In this document: in pieces, positions 7,153 to 14,984 of the stretch
How the letters are laid out: every line of letters starts with the position of its first letter
How positions within the stretch are numbered: position 1 is the first letter of the stretch
Source: an uncultured Lachnospiraceae bacterium
GTDB taxonomy: Bacteria; Bacillota_A; Clostridia; Lachnospirales; Lachnospiraceae
Direction: 5' to 3'
DNA length: 24,993 nucleotides
Assembly (NCBI GenBank): GCA_910587905.1
Contig: CAJUOF010000232.1
Coordinates: 1-24,993, forward strand
Translations under genes and position numbers: made by a program
The notes under the pieces: generated by a model
Told to the model about the DNA's origin: nothing
The model's database searches: none
Seen by the model: only the letters and a program-made list of their open reading frames with translations

Positions 7153-8316
7153 ATGCCGATCACGGTGAAAGAAATCATGCAGCTCAAGGAATTTCAGAAT
7201 TTTAATCTGATTGCGGGAAAGGAGGGGGAGCGGAACGAGATCTTGAACATCGGTATCCTGGATTATGAGTATGCCAACGAGGATCCTGATCTGGAACGTC
7301 TGTGGGCCTTCGGCAAAAATGCCTTTGTGATCTCCAGTCTGCTGTTTGCCAAGGACCATCCGGAGCGGATCCTCTCTGCGGTGAAGGGGCTTTGCCGGGA
7401 CGGGGTAGCGGCCCTCGCCATCAAGACGATCTATTACGAGACGCTCCCGGAGGAGGCCCTGGCCTATGCGGACGAGCACGCCCTTCCGATCTATATGTTC
7501 GGCCGGGACGACGCCTATTTTCAGGACATCGCCATTTTGATTCGGGCGAAAATGGAGGAGCGGGACGACACAGAGCTTCTGGAGCAGAAGATCGGCCTGA
7601 TGGTGAACGGGCAGATGAGCCTGGCCAATATCCGGAACCTGTCCCAGGAGATTCTGCCCCAGGGAGGCTACCGGAACTATTTTTCCGTGTATTGCAAAGC
7701 GAAATCCTATTCGGAGAGCATTTATTATGTGAGGGCCTTTAACGCCCTCCGGGACCGGGTGGGGAGGCGGGACGCGGTGTTCCGGTTCCAGAACGGATAC
7801 CTGGTGATCCTTGACATGGAAGAGCGGGTCCTGAAAGGAAGCCCGTCGGCCTTTGCCATGCGGACCCTCTCCCTTCGCCAGGAGGATTACCATATCGGGA
7901 TCGGAAAATTCCATGACACCATGGACGAATTCCACCTGTCCATCCAGGAGGCGCTGTATGCCAGCCAGTACGCCAGGCTCTTCGGGGAAAATCCGGTGTG
8001 TTTTCAGCAGATGGGTATCTACCAGATCCTGCTCCCCTACTGCCGGAATCCGTGGCTGGAGCAGTACTGCCGGAGCATCCTGGATCCGATCCGGGAGTTT
8101 GACCGGCGCTACGACGGGGAGCTGTTCCGGACGGCGGAGCTGTACGTGAAGAAAAACGGCGACGTGGAGGCGGTGGCGGGGGAGCTTCACCTCCACAGAA
8201 ACACCATACGCTACCGGATGAACAAGATCCGGGAACTGGTGGGCGGGGAGAGGGATGTCCGCTTCGACGAACAGCTTTTTGTGGCCTTTCGGACCTGGGA
8301 GCTGCAGAAATCGTGA
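7153..8316 (+). CDS. PucR-family transcriptional regulator
   Basis: A 387-residue regulator with the PucR architecture. The N-terminal PucR sensory domain begins ITVKEIMQLKEFQNFNLIAG and continues to about residue 125, a middle GGDEF-like/CdaR-type segment follows, and a C-terminal HTH_30 domain lies at about 338-363 (VEAVAGELHLHRNTIRYRM). PucR-family proteins are usually activators of catabolic genes for purines or amino acids and sense pathway ligands through the N-terminal domain. The chosen ATG has AAAGGAGGAGG 8 nt upstream; longer in-frame starts at 7063 lie within structured intergenic DNA and are rejected. Its position at the end of the transporter, racemase and aminotransferase cassette suggests it controls that cassette, but the binding site was not identified. 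It converges on the MoxR gene with a 30-nt gap. Confidence 0.88.
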   Translation: MPITVKEIMQLKEFQNFNLIAGKEGERNEILNIGILDYEYANEDPDLERLWAFGKNAFVISSLLFAKDHPERILSAVKGLCRDGVAALAIKTIYYETLPEEALAYADEHALPIYMFGRDDAYFQDIAILIRAKMEERDDTELLEQKIGLMVNGQMSLANIRNLSQEILPQGGYRNYFSVYCKAKSYSESIYYVRAFNALRDRVGRRDAVFRFQNGYLVILDMEERVLKGSPSAFAMRTLSLRQEDYHIGIGKFHDTMDEFHLSIQEALYASQYARLFGENPVCFQQMGIYQILLPYCRNPWLEQYCRSILDPIREFDRRYDGELFRTAELYVKKNGDVEAVAGELHLHRNTIRYRMNKIRELVGGERDVRFDEQLFVAFRTWELQKS

Positions 8317-8346
8317 GAGTATAAAACCGCAGATTGAGCGGCGGGA

Positions 8347-9846
8347 TCAGGTGAACTCGGTGAAGCGGTCGTAGACCTCCCTCATCCGGCCGGTGAGGAA
8401 TGTCTTCGTCTCCGGATGCTCCAAAAGCTCGGTGAAAAAGAGGCAGGAGGTGAGCCCGTCTCCGAAGACCTCCGGCACAAAGGCCAGGATGCCCCGGAAG
8501 ACGGCTTCCAGGCGGAGGGCTTCCTGATCGGTCTCGGAGCGGAGGGCCTCGGAGAGGGTCCTCATGAGGGAGGCCGCAGAGACGTCCGCCGGCGCTTTCG
8601 CACCGTTTTCTGCCGTCGGCGGTTCCGCCGTCTCCAGGTTTTTCAGCCGGGTTTCTGCGGCCAGGGTCTTTATCTGGCCGGCCAGGAGCCGTTCCCGCGC
8701 CTCCTCCCGCTCGGAGAGCAGGCCGAATTCCTTTTTTTTCTGGACAGAGGCGTTCCGCTTTGCGAGAAGGCCGGCGCAAGATTCCTCCAGCCCGGAAAAG
8801 TCCGGGCGGAGGGCTTCCAGGCCGTCCATAAAATATCCCAGGCTCTCGGCCAGGAGCCGTCTGTCCTCCCAGGCCCCGAGCTGTCTGTGGATGTTCTGCA
8901 CCAGGTATTCGGCCAGAGAGAGCTGCTCGTCGGCGGGGGCGTCCGTCAGGGAGGGGAAGCCCTCCGGAATCTTCCCGGAGCCGGTGAGGCCGTCCAGGCC
9001 TGGATGCGCGGCAAGTTTTTCATACAGGCGGTAGTAGGAAGAGAAGCCCTCGCAGACTTCGCCGCATTGGAGGTACTGGGAGAAAAACCGGTAGTCGGTG
9101 GGAAGGGAGAGGGCTTCGTAGGTCTCCAGCGCCTTCGACAGATCCTCCCAGCTTCTCGGCGTCACGAATTCGGTTCCCTTCTCCGTTCTCTGAAAGACAT
9201 AAAAATGCTCCGGGCGGAGGGAGAGGTAGGAGAGGACGGCCCCGTGGACCGTCCGCCGCAGGGCGTAGGACCGCCAGGTGTCGAGGTCCGGCTCCAGGGC
9301 GAGAAGGCGGACCCGGTCCAGGGTCACGATGTCGAGCTCCCTGGCGGACCGGTTGCAGCGGCCCGGAGGGTTTCCTGCGGCCGCGATGATCCAGCCGTCG
9401 GGGAGGCGGTGGCTGCCGAAGGACTTAAACTGGAGAAGCCTCAGCATGGAGGGGAGCAGGGTCTCCGACACGCAGTTGATCTCGTCCAGGAACAGCACGC
9501 CCTCATCCAGGCCGGTCTCCTCCATGGTGCGGAGGATGTCGCCGACGATCTCGCTCATGGTGTATTCCGTGATGGAATAGGGAGTCCCCCGAAAGGAACG
9601 CTCCCGGATCACCGGGAGGCCGATGGCGCTCTGCCTGGTGTGGTGGGTCATGGCGTAGGAGAGGAAGGCTACCCGGCACTTGGCGGCCGCCTGCTTCACG
9701 ACGGCGGTCTTCCCGATGCCTGGGGCGCCCATCAAAAGGAGGGGCCGCCGGGATTCCACCGGGATCCGGTAAAGGCCGGCCTCGTTTTTGGCCGTGTAGG
9801 CGGCAATGGTGCGGCAGAGCTCTTCGTAAGCGTCCTGGATGTTCAT
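8347..9846 (-). CDS. MoxR-type AAA+ ATPase
   Basis: A 499-residue cytosolic AAA+ ATPase. Residues 1-10 (MNIQDAYEEL) precede a AAA_5/MoxR core with Walker A GAPGIGKT at 40-47, Walker B VLFLDE at 117-122 and sensor-1 Asn159 in AAAGNPP. The first ~270 residues are the ATPase. The remaining ~230 residues are mostly helical and charged, with a coiled-coil-like stretch around AKRNASVQKKKEFGLLSEREEARERL, and are not a domain I recognise. MoxR ATPases commonly work with VWA-domain partners as chaperone-like remodelling pairs. Here the partner gene lies immediately upstream and overlaps by ATGA (9843-9846), strong evidence of coupling. The start at 9846 is preferred over a longer in-frame form because an AAAGGGGA site lies just upstream and the extension reads out of frame through the partner gene. 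Confidence 0.88.
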   Translation of the reverse strand: MNIQDAYEELCRTIAAYTAKNEAGLYRIPVESRRPLLLMGAPGIGKTAVVKQAAAKCRVAFLSYAMTHHTRQSAIGLPVIRERSFRGTPYSITEYTMSEIVGDILRTMEETGLDEGVLFLDEINCVSETLLPSMLRLLQFKSFGSHRLPDGWIIAAAGNPPGRCNRSARELDIVTLDRVRLLALEPDLDTWRSYALRRTVHGAVLSYLSLRPEHFYVFQRTEKGTEFVTPRSWEDLSKALETYEALSLPTDYRFFSQYLQCGEVCEGFSSYYRLYEKLAAHPGLDGLTGSGKIPEGFPSLTDAPADEQLSLAEYLVQNIHRQLGAWEDRRLLAESLGYFMDGLEALRPDFSGLEESCAGLLAKRNASVQKKKEFGLLSEREEARERLLAGQIKTLAAETRLKNLETAEPPTAENGAKAPADVSAASLMRTLSEALRSETDQEALRLEAVFRGILAFVPEVFGDGLTSCLFFTELLEHPETKTFLTGRMREVYDRFTEFT

Positions 9847-11327
9847 AGAGGATCCCCTTTCTTCTGGTGGTTCTGTTCTGTCATGCCGTCCAGGATCAGG
9901 ATCTCGGCCCAGTCCGGCACGTCGATGGCGTCGTAGTGGTCCTTCAGAAAGAGAAAGACCGTCCTTGCATCCGGCGGCTCCTCGGGATACAGTCCGGAGC
10001 CGTCGGTGAAAAATAAAATGGCGGACAGATCCGAAAACTCCCGGCAGTCCTGGAGGCGCCGGATGTGGGCGAAGGCCGGCCGAAAGTCGGTGCCGCCCGC
10101 GCCGCAGATCTCCAGAGTGTCGATGTAATCCCGAAGGTCCTCCGAGGAGGTCAGCTTGTCGTCCCTTCGAACCTCCTTGTCGCACTGGATGACATGGAGA
10201 TTGAAGGGATGGAAAAACAGCGCTTCCTCCGAGAGGAGGTTTCTGGTCTCCTCCAGAAATGCCTGGGTCATGGAGCGGGAGCAGGAGGCGGAGGTGTCGA
10301 TGACGACGGCGAGCTCCCGGATCCTCGCCGTCTCTTCGTATTCCAGAGGCTCTAAGAGCGGCATGCCGCCGTAATGCTCCAGTCCGTAGAGATAGGGAGC
10401 ATACTGGAACTCATCGCCATTGAGCTTCATCTCTTCCCCCCATCTGGTCAGGCTTTTTAAAAGGTTTCGGTAATCGTGGCGGCGGTTGTCGGAGAGGCGG
10501 AGGGAGTACCGGGTCCCGCCGCCCCCCGCTCCCCGCCTGCCGGGGCGTTCTCCTCGCTCTCGTTCAAGGGAGAGAGGAGCTCCTTTTTTTGTGAGCTGTT
10601 TTCCCAGCCGGTCCCAGAGGGCCTTCGTTTCGGCAGCGGTCCGGTCACGATGTGCCGGATGTGGTTTCTTTGGTTCCCCGCTCCCCTCTCTGCCCTGCCC
10701 GCCCCTGGCGCCGGCCTTCCCTGCAAAAGGGCCTTTGCCGGACCGGAAGACAGGCCAGAGACCATGGCTGTCCGAAAAGGCAGTCGCTTGAAAGAGACTG
10801 GCTCTGACTTCATCCTGTCGAACGGCGCCTTCCTCTTCCAGCCGAGCGGCCAGTCTGCGGGCCTGATAAAGCGGAAGCTCCTGATGGGGGGATCGCAGAC
10901 GACCCTCAGAACAGGTCTCAAAAAAAGTTTGAAACAGGTGACGGACACCCTCCGGCAAAAGCTCCGGTGTCCAGAGTCCCACAATGTGCCAGGCGGCCAG
11001 GTCGCAGGCCAGATCCCAGACTTCCTTCGGGCAGGCGGCGGGCATGGAAAAGGGATGACCGAACAGGCAGTGGACGACCTGGTGGAGCAAAAATGCCTCG
11101 GCCTCCTCCGGGGCGATCTCATCCAGGACCTGCCGGTTCCAGAAAATCCGGCATCCGTCCGTGGCACAGAGAGAACGGGAGCTGCCGGAAGGAACGTCCG
11201 AAAAGGGAATGTCCGGGAAAGAAACGGAGGTATCCTTAAGCTCCGCCAGGGGCCTGGCCAGGGCATGGAGCCGCCGGTATAATCGTTTCCGTATACAGTT
11301 AAAAAACGGTTCCGGATCCCTGTTCAT
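9843..11327 (-). CDS. DUF2201-like metallopeptidase-fold protein with C-terminal VWA domain
   Basis: A 494-residue protein with two recognisable parts. The N-terminal region resembles the DUF2201 putative metallopeptidase domain: HQVVHCLFGH at residues 82-91 supplies three metal-type histidines and DLACDLAAW follows, but the catalytic Glu of HExxH is Gln83. The middle (about 190-280) is a low-complexity Gly/Arg/Lys linker. The C-terminal von Willebrand A-type domain starts at about 336 and has a complete MIDAS: DTSAS (344-348), Thr413 in GGTDF and Asp442 in FFTDGSG. It should bind Mg and act as an adaptor for the MoxR ATPase encoded next to it. The ATG at 11327 follows AAGGAAGGA by 5 nt; an upstream in-frame ATG (11360) lacks such a site. 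It lies 33 nt after the DUF3786 gene. Confidence 0.85.
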   Translation of the reverse strand: MNRDPEPFFNCIRKRLYRRLHALARPLAELKDTSVSFPDIPFSDVPSGSSRSLCATDGCRIFWNRQVLDEIAPEEAEAFLLHQVVHCLFGHPFSMPAACPKEVWDLACDLAAWHIVGLWTPELLPEGVRHLFQTFFETCSEGRLRSPHQELPLYQARRLAARLEEEGAVRQDEVRASLFQATAFSDSHGLWPVFRSGKGPFAGKAGARGGQGREGSGEPKKPHPAHRDRTAAETKALWDRLGKQLTKKGAPLSLERERGERPGRRGAGGGGTRYSLRLSDNRRHDYRNLLKSLTRWGEEMKLNGDEFQYAPYLYGLEHYGGMPLLEPLEYEETARIRELAVVIDTSASCSRSMTQAFLEETRNLLSEEALFFHPFNLHVIQCDKEVRRDDKLTSSEDLRDYIDTLEICGAGGTDFRPAFAHIRRLQDCREFSDLSAILFFTDGSGLYPEEPPDARTVFLFLKDHYDAIDVPDWAEILILDGMTEQNHQKKGDPL

Positions 11328-11360
11328 GAAGTCCTTCCTTTCCGATCTGTTCGTGATCAC

Positions 11361-11981
11361 CTACTGTTCCATGAGTTCGGCCAGCCGCTCCCACAGGTGC
11401 GTGGCGGCAAACCAAGTGGTTTCGTAATGCATGTAGGACAGGATATTTTCGTCCCACATGAGCTTGAGAACCGGCCCAAATTCCTCGTCAGAGTCCCAGA
11501 ACTGCAGGATGACGGGCAGGAAATCGAAGATCGGAAGCCGGTAGGAAACATCCCCGACGGGCTCCCGCATTCCGCCAAGAAGCTCACAGGCTTCGGAGAG
11601 TAGTTCTGTCCGGTGCTCGAATCGCCCGGCCGCCTCTTTAAAAAGAGGCTCTCCGATGGAAGAAGTCTGCACGGTCCCCTTTAACTGGTTGACCGGGACA
11701 AAACGGCCGGACAGCCTGCAGTCTTCTTTTGCACAGCATAGGACATCGAAAATAGTCATGGCCTCATTGTATCCGGCATGGACTGCCGTGAGAAATCCGT
11801 CCGCAGACCATTCCACTCTTCCGCTTGCACGGTTTACCCGGTAAGTCCTTCCGATAAAATGCAGATACAAATACGACAGGTCCCTGCTCAATCCATACCG
11901 CGCAGCCATCCGTTCCTGGTCATACTTTAAGAATTCCGACTCCATCTGATCCCGCATCCGGTCATAGTTCGACTGTTTCAC
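11361..11981 (-). CDS. DUF3786-type protein
   Basis: A 206-residue soluble protein resembling the DUF3786 family. Marks I recognise are the N-terminal SNYDRMRDQMESEFLKYD helix, YLYLHFIGRTYRVNRASGRVEWSADGF, and the central NEAMTIFDVLCCAKEDCRLSGRFVPVNQLKG block with a Cys pair near residues 82-83 and Cys88. The function of this family is not established. The GTG start at 11981 has AAGGGGGCGG about 10 nt upstream; a longer in-frame form would run into the tRNA promoter on the other strand and is rejected. It is the first gene of the minus-strand operon with the VWA and MoxR genes, so it may be a substrate or partner of that ATPase pair; this is inferred only from operon position. Confidence 0.78.
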   Translation of the reverse strand: MKQSNYDRMRDQMESEFLKYDQERMAARYGLSRDLSYLYLHFIGRTYRVNRASGRVEWSADGFLTAVHAGYNEAMTIFDVLCCAKEDCRLSGRFVPVNQLKGTVQTSSIGEPLFKEAAGRFEHRTELLSEACELLGGMREPVGDVSYRLPIFDFLPVILQFWDSDEEFGPVLKLMWDENILSYMHYETTWFAATHLWERLAELMEQ

Positions 11982-12112
11982 AGTGCTTTTGCCGCCCCCT
12001 TTCCACGATTGCCTGTCAGACAAGCAATTATCTGACCGTCTGTCTATACTATATACCAAAATCGGAGAAATGGAAAGTTCATAAAGTTTTTCGCGGTTTC
12101 TTGAAATAATGG
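11982..12112. other. Divergent intergenic region between DUF3786 operon and tRNA operon
   Basis: About 130 nt without genes. The minus-strand operon probably starts here; TATAGT/TATACT-like sequences around 12048-12056 (read on the minus strand) are candidate -10 elements, with no clear -35. The other direction begins with the tRNA promoter. Confidence 0.3.
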
Positions 12113-12141
12113 TTGACAAGAATCTGCGAGTGGGATATAAT
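12113..12141 (+). promoter_or_regulatory. Consensus sigma-A promoter of the tRNA operon
   Basis: TTGACA (12113-12118) and TATAAT (12136-12141) are perfect hexamers with a 17-nt spacer, placed about 30 nt before the first tRNA. This is as strong as a housekeeping promoter gets and fits a stable RNA operon. Confidence 0.92.
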
Positions 12142-12172
12142 AGTTCCTGCGTCAAGGAAATCGATGATATGT

Positions 12173-12243
12173 GCGGGTGTAGTTCAATGGTAGAACACTA
12201 TCCTTCCAAGCTAGATACGTGGGTTCGATTCCCATCACCCGCT
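12173..12243 (+). tRNA. tRNA-Gly (TCC)
   Basis: Acceptor GCGGGTG (12173-12179) pairs with CACCCGC (12236-12242), the D and T arms are normal, and the anticodon TCC is at 12205-12207 in the loop CTTCCAA. CCA is not encoded. The anticodon stem CTATC/GCTAG has one mismatch, T12201 against C12211 (position 30:40), which is unusual for an otherwise standard gene. Confidence 0.93.
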
Positions 12244-12249
12244 TTTCCT

Positions 12250-12323
<74 letters not shown>

Positions 12324-12349
12324 TGTCTCTGTCCGGCACAGATGAATAT

Positions 12350-12424
12350 GGTGGATATAGCGTAGTTGGTTAACGCGTCAGATTGTGGCTCTGAAGACCC
12401 AGGGTTCGAGTCCCTGTATCCACC
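12350..12424 (+). tRNA. tRNA-His (GTG)
   Basis: Acceptor GTGGATA pairs with TATCCAC (12417-12423), and the encoded G at 12350 faces the discriminator C12424, the G-1:C73 pair typical of histidine tRNA. The anticodon GTG is at 12385-12387 with a perfect TCAGA/TCTGA stem. CCA is not encoded. Confidence 0.95.
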
Positions 12425-12469
12425 CTCATGTATGGCCAAGTGCTGTGCACATCACTCACAGGAAGATGA

Positions 12470-12541
12470 TGGGCTATCGCCAAGCGGTAAGGCACAGGAC
12501 TTTGACTCCTGCACTCGCTGGTTCGAATCCAGCTAGCCCAG
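12470..12541 (+). tRNA. tRNA-Gln (TTG)
   Basis: Acceptor TGGGCTA (12470-12476) pairs with TAGCCCA (12534-12540), the anticodon TTG is at 12502-12504 with a perfect CAGGA/TCCTG stem, and the T loop is TTCGAAT. CCA is not encoded. Confidence 0.95.
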
Positions 12542-12583
12542 TGCAGATGTCGTCTTAAAAGACGGCAGATGAAAAGTGAATAA

Positions 12584-12656
12584 GGGCCACTAGCTCAGTC
12601 GGTAGAGCACTTGACTTTTAATCAAGTTGTCTGGGGTTCGAATCCCCAGTGGCTCA
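12584..12656 (+). tRNA. tRNA-Lys (TTT)
   Basis: Acceptor GGGCCAC (12584-12590) pairs with GTGGCTC (12649-12655) with one wobble, and the anticodon TTT is at 12617-12619 with a perfect CTTGA/TCAAG stem. It is the last tRNA of the operon and is followed within 7 nt by the terminator stem. Confidence 0.95.
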
Positions 12657-12662
12657 GGAAGG

Positions 12663-12688
12663 AAGCCCCTGATATGCGGGGCTTTTTT
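12663..12688 (+). terminator. Intrinsic terminator of the tRNA operon
   Basis: AAGCCCC (12663-12669) pairs perfectly with GGGGCTT (12678-12684) around an 8-nt loop, and a T-run extends to 12688. Confidence 0.88.
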
Positions 12689-12720
12689 GCATAGAAGGTA
12701 TCTCACGGAGGGAGAGCAAT

Positions 12721-12792
12721 ATGACAAGAAAGAGACTAACAAAGAGGATTTTCTGGCAGGAAAGAGTAACTGGAAAGTACTCCAATACTTAG
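12721..12792 (+). CDS. Possible very small basic ORF (23 residues)
   Basis: An ATG at 12721 is preceded by GGAGGGAG with good spacing and opens a 23-codon frame ending at TAG 12790-12792. The peptide is rich in Arg/Lys (starts MTRKRLTKR). No promoter is seen between the tRNA terminator and this ORF, and no family is recognised. It could be a real small protein, a leader peptide for the hairpin just downstream, or chance. Confidence 0.2.
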   Translation: MTRKRLTKRIFWQERVTGKYSNT

Positions 12793-12805
12793 GAGGAAAT
12801 ATCGC

Positions 12806-12848
12806 GAGCCGTCCGGCCGGGAACCTCGAAGCCCTGGCTGGGCGGCTC
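12806..12848. repeat. Strong 16-bp GC-rich hairpin
   Basis: Bases 12806-12821 (starting GAGCCGTCC) pair with 12833-12848 (ending GGGCGGCTC) through 16 consecutive pairs, three of them G.T wobbles, leaving an 11-nt loop. No T-run follows on either strand, so it is not a standard terminator. It lies between the tRNA operon and the convergent sugar kinase gene. Confidence 0.55.
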
Positions 12849-12895
12849 TGATAGATCCGTGGGTCAAATGATTTGCCAATCAATCGGTTTTTGTC

Positions 12896-13858
12896 TTATC
12901 GTTCCAGATGCCTCCTGGGCGTTTCTTTCATAAAGGCGCGCACGTGGGCCTCATCCCTGAGGGCATGGTGGGCGCCGATGGCCGTGGCGTTCAGGGAGCC
13001 GGTGGCGCAGGCGAAGTCGGCACATTCCCGGAGGGGCCATCCCTTTAAGAGGCCGTGAGTAAAGCCGCCGAGGAAATTGTCGCCGCAGCCGGTGGTATCC
13101 ACGGGCGTGATCTCATAGGCGTCCGTGAAGAACCGCTCGGAGGCATTTTTGAAGAAACAGCCGTCGCCGCCCAGCTTTAAGACCACGTTCTTCACGCCCC
13201 GGGACAGGAAAAAGTCGGCGATCTTGTCCGGGTCGGTCTCGCCGGTGGCGTAGGTCGCCTCCTCCATGCTGGGCACCATATAATCAATGTAGGGATAGGC
13301 GCAGAGCATGGCGTCCGGGCCGATGTTGTTGATGTCGTAGGTCATGTCGCAGATGGTGAGGGTGCCGAAGGACTGGGCACGTTTTAAGACTCCGGCGATT
13401 CCGGCTCCGTCCAGGCCGGGCAGGCAGAAGAGGCTTCCCACGGTGATCGCCCGGGTACTCTTTAAAATCTCATCCGTAATGTCTTCCGGCACGAGCTGGC
13501 AGGCGGAGCTTCCCTGTTTGACCAGGAAAGAGCGCTCGCCGTCCGTCTTGATGACCACGACGGCCATCATCATCTCCGCCTTCTCGTCCCGAATGACGAG
13601 GGAGAGATCCAGAGGTTCGTTTTCCAGAATGGAGTAGAGGCTGTTTCCGATGGAATCATAGCCGATCTTCACCAAAAGGGCGGTTTTACTTCCCAGGCGG
13701 GCCAGGGTGATGGATTCGTTGTTGGCGTCGCCGCCGGAGGTCACGAAAGCGTCGTTGCCCACGGTGGTGTCCCGGCTCAGCGCATCCAGTGCGATGCCGG
13801 TGATGATAATGTCCTGAACAATACAGCCGATACAGACTACGTCAAATTTGCGATTCAT
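12896..13858 (-). CDS. PfkB-family carbohydrate kinase
   Basis: A 320-residue ribokinase-fold sugar kinase. The N-terminal VVCIGCIVQDIIITG strand, the first PfkB region with the GG motif (TSGGDANNESITLARLG, residues 40-56) and the second signature DTTGCGDNFLGGF (254-266) with catalytic base Asp260 are present. Cys258 replaces the usual Ala of GAGD, which is tolerated in the family. It should phosphorylate a sugar or sugar-like substrate with ATP in the cytosol; the substrate cannot be deduced. The ATG has AAAGGAC 9 nt upstream. It is downstream of galM on the same strand with an 85-nt purine-rich gap, so the pair probably forms a sugar-use operon. Confidence 0.9.
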   Translation of the reverse strand: MNRKFDVVCIGCIVQDIIITGIALDALSRDTTVGNDAFVTSGGDANNESITLARLGSKTALLVKIGYDSIGNSLYSILENEPLDLSLVIRDEKAEMMMAVVVIKTDGERSFLVKQGSSACQLVPEDITDEILKSTRAITVGSLFCLPGLDGAGIAGVLKRAQSFGTLTICDMTYDINNIGPDAMLCAYPYIDYMVPSMEEATYATGETDPDKIADFFLSRGVKNVVLKLGGDGCFFKNASERFFTDAYEITPVDTTGCGDNFLGGFTHGLLKGWPLRECADFACATGSLNATAIGAHHALRDEAHVRAFMKETPRRHLER

Positions 13859-13943
13859 GAAACGATGTCCTTTCTTTACCTTTTCTATTTGCTTTTCTTT
13901 ACTTTCTCTCGTTGCCTTTCGCTGCTTCTCCGGTCCGTGGTCC

Positions 13944-14984
13944 CTACTTTGCAGAAAAGCGGTAGGTGGTGCGAAGTTCCATGGGAGCGTCCTTCGTTAC
14001 CACGCAGGAAGGAAATTCGGGACGGTTGATGGAATCCGGGAAAAACTGGGTTTCCATGCAGAAACCGCTTCGATTTCCGTAATGGGCACCGCCCTTTCCG
14101 GCCTCATGCTCTTCCAGGGAGTTTGAAGTGTAGAACTGGAGCCCCGGGCTGTTGGTAAAGACCTCCATGAAGATGCCGCTTTTCGGGGAATAGGCCGATG
14201 CGCAGACGCCGTCCGTTCCGTTCAGCACATAATTGTGGTCGTAGCCGCCTCCGAAGGCGAGCTGGGGATGGCTTCCGTCAATGTCCTTTCCGATGGCCTT
14301 GGATGTGTTGAAGTCAAAATCCGTGCCGCCGATGGGGAGCAGGGTGCCGGTGGGGATGGACTCTGCGTCCACTTCCGTGATGGCGTCGGCCCCGATGAAT
14401 ACCTGGTGGTCCAGGACGGTGCCGGAGTCATGGCCGGACAGATTGAAATAGCAGTGGTTGGTCAGGTTGCAGAAGGCTTCCGTCTCCGTCGTGACGTGAT
14501 AGGAAATGGAAAGCGCATTGTCCTCGGTGAGAGAATAGGAAACGCAGGCCGTGAGGTCACCGGGATACCCGCCGTCCCCGTCGGGACTTTCCAGGCGGAA
14601 AGTCAGGCATTTTTCCGATTCCTCCGAAACGGGCCAGAATCGACGGCCATAGGCGCCGGAAGCGCCGTGGAGATGGTTTTTGCCCTCGTTCTGTTCAAGC
14701 TGCCAGGTCTTTCCGGCGAATTGGAAGCGCCCGCCGGAGATCCGGTTTCCGTAGCGGCCCACCACGCAGCCGAAGCTGGCGGGATTGCGGTTGTAGTCCT
14801 CGCAGGTTTCGTAGGCGAGGGCCACGTCGGTGGGAACGCCGTCCTTGTCCGGTACGGTGATGGACAAAATACTGCATCCCACGTTGCAGACGTCCACGGA
14901 CATTCCCTTGTCATTGGAAAGCGTATAGCGGTATACGGTCTCCCCGGTCTTTGCGGTTCCCCATGCTTTTTTCTCAAGCTTCAT
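13944..14984 (-). CDS. galM: Aldose 1-epimerase (mutarotase)
   Basis: A 346-residue galactose mutarotase-like protein that interconverts alpha and beta anomers of aldoses. Sugar-binding and catalytic positions are visible: GRYGNRI (Asn80, Arg81), NHLHG (His106), the acid His177 in TNHCYFNLSG and the base Glu311 in METQFFPDS. The length fits the family. I chose ATG 14984, preceded by AAAGGAATGGAAAG, over an upstream in-frame ATG at 15035 without a site. It is the first gene of a minus-strand pair with the PfkB kinase; the region upstream contains three TCCATA repeats that may be operator half-sites. The true sugar is not known, so the symbol reflects the enzyme family. Confidence 0.9.
   Translation of the reverse strand: MKLEKKAWGTAKTGETVYRYTLSNDKGMSVDVCNVGCSILSITVPDKDGVPTDVALAYETCEDYNRNPASFGCVVGRYGNRISGGRFQFAGKTWQLEQNEGKNHLHGASGAYGRRFWPVSEESEKCLTFRLESPDGDGGYPGDLTACVSYSLTEDNALSISYHVTTETEAFCNLTNHCYFNLSGHDSGTVLDHQVFIGADAITEVDAESIPTGTLLPIGGTDFDFNTSKAIGKDIDGSHPQLAFGGGYDHNYVLNGTDGVCASAYSPKSGIFMEVFTNSPGLQFYTSNSLEEHEAGKGGAHYGNRSGFCMETQFFPDSINRPEFPSCVVTKDAPMELRTTYRFSAK

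Noticed and set aside
8416..9936. Long plus-strand open frame opposite the MoxR gene
   Set aside because: It is antisense to a gene with clear AAA+ motifs, has Gly/Arg/Glu-rich composition typical of a shadow frame in high-GC DNA, and has no suitable ribosome binding site.
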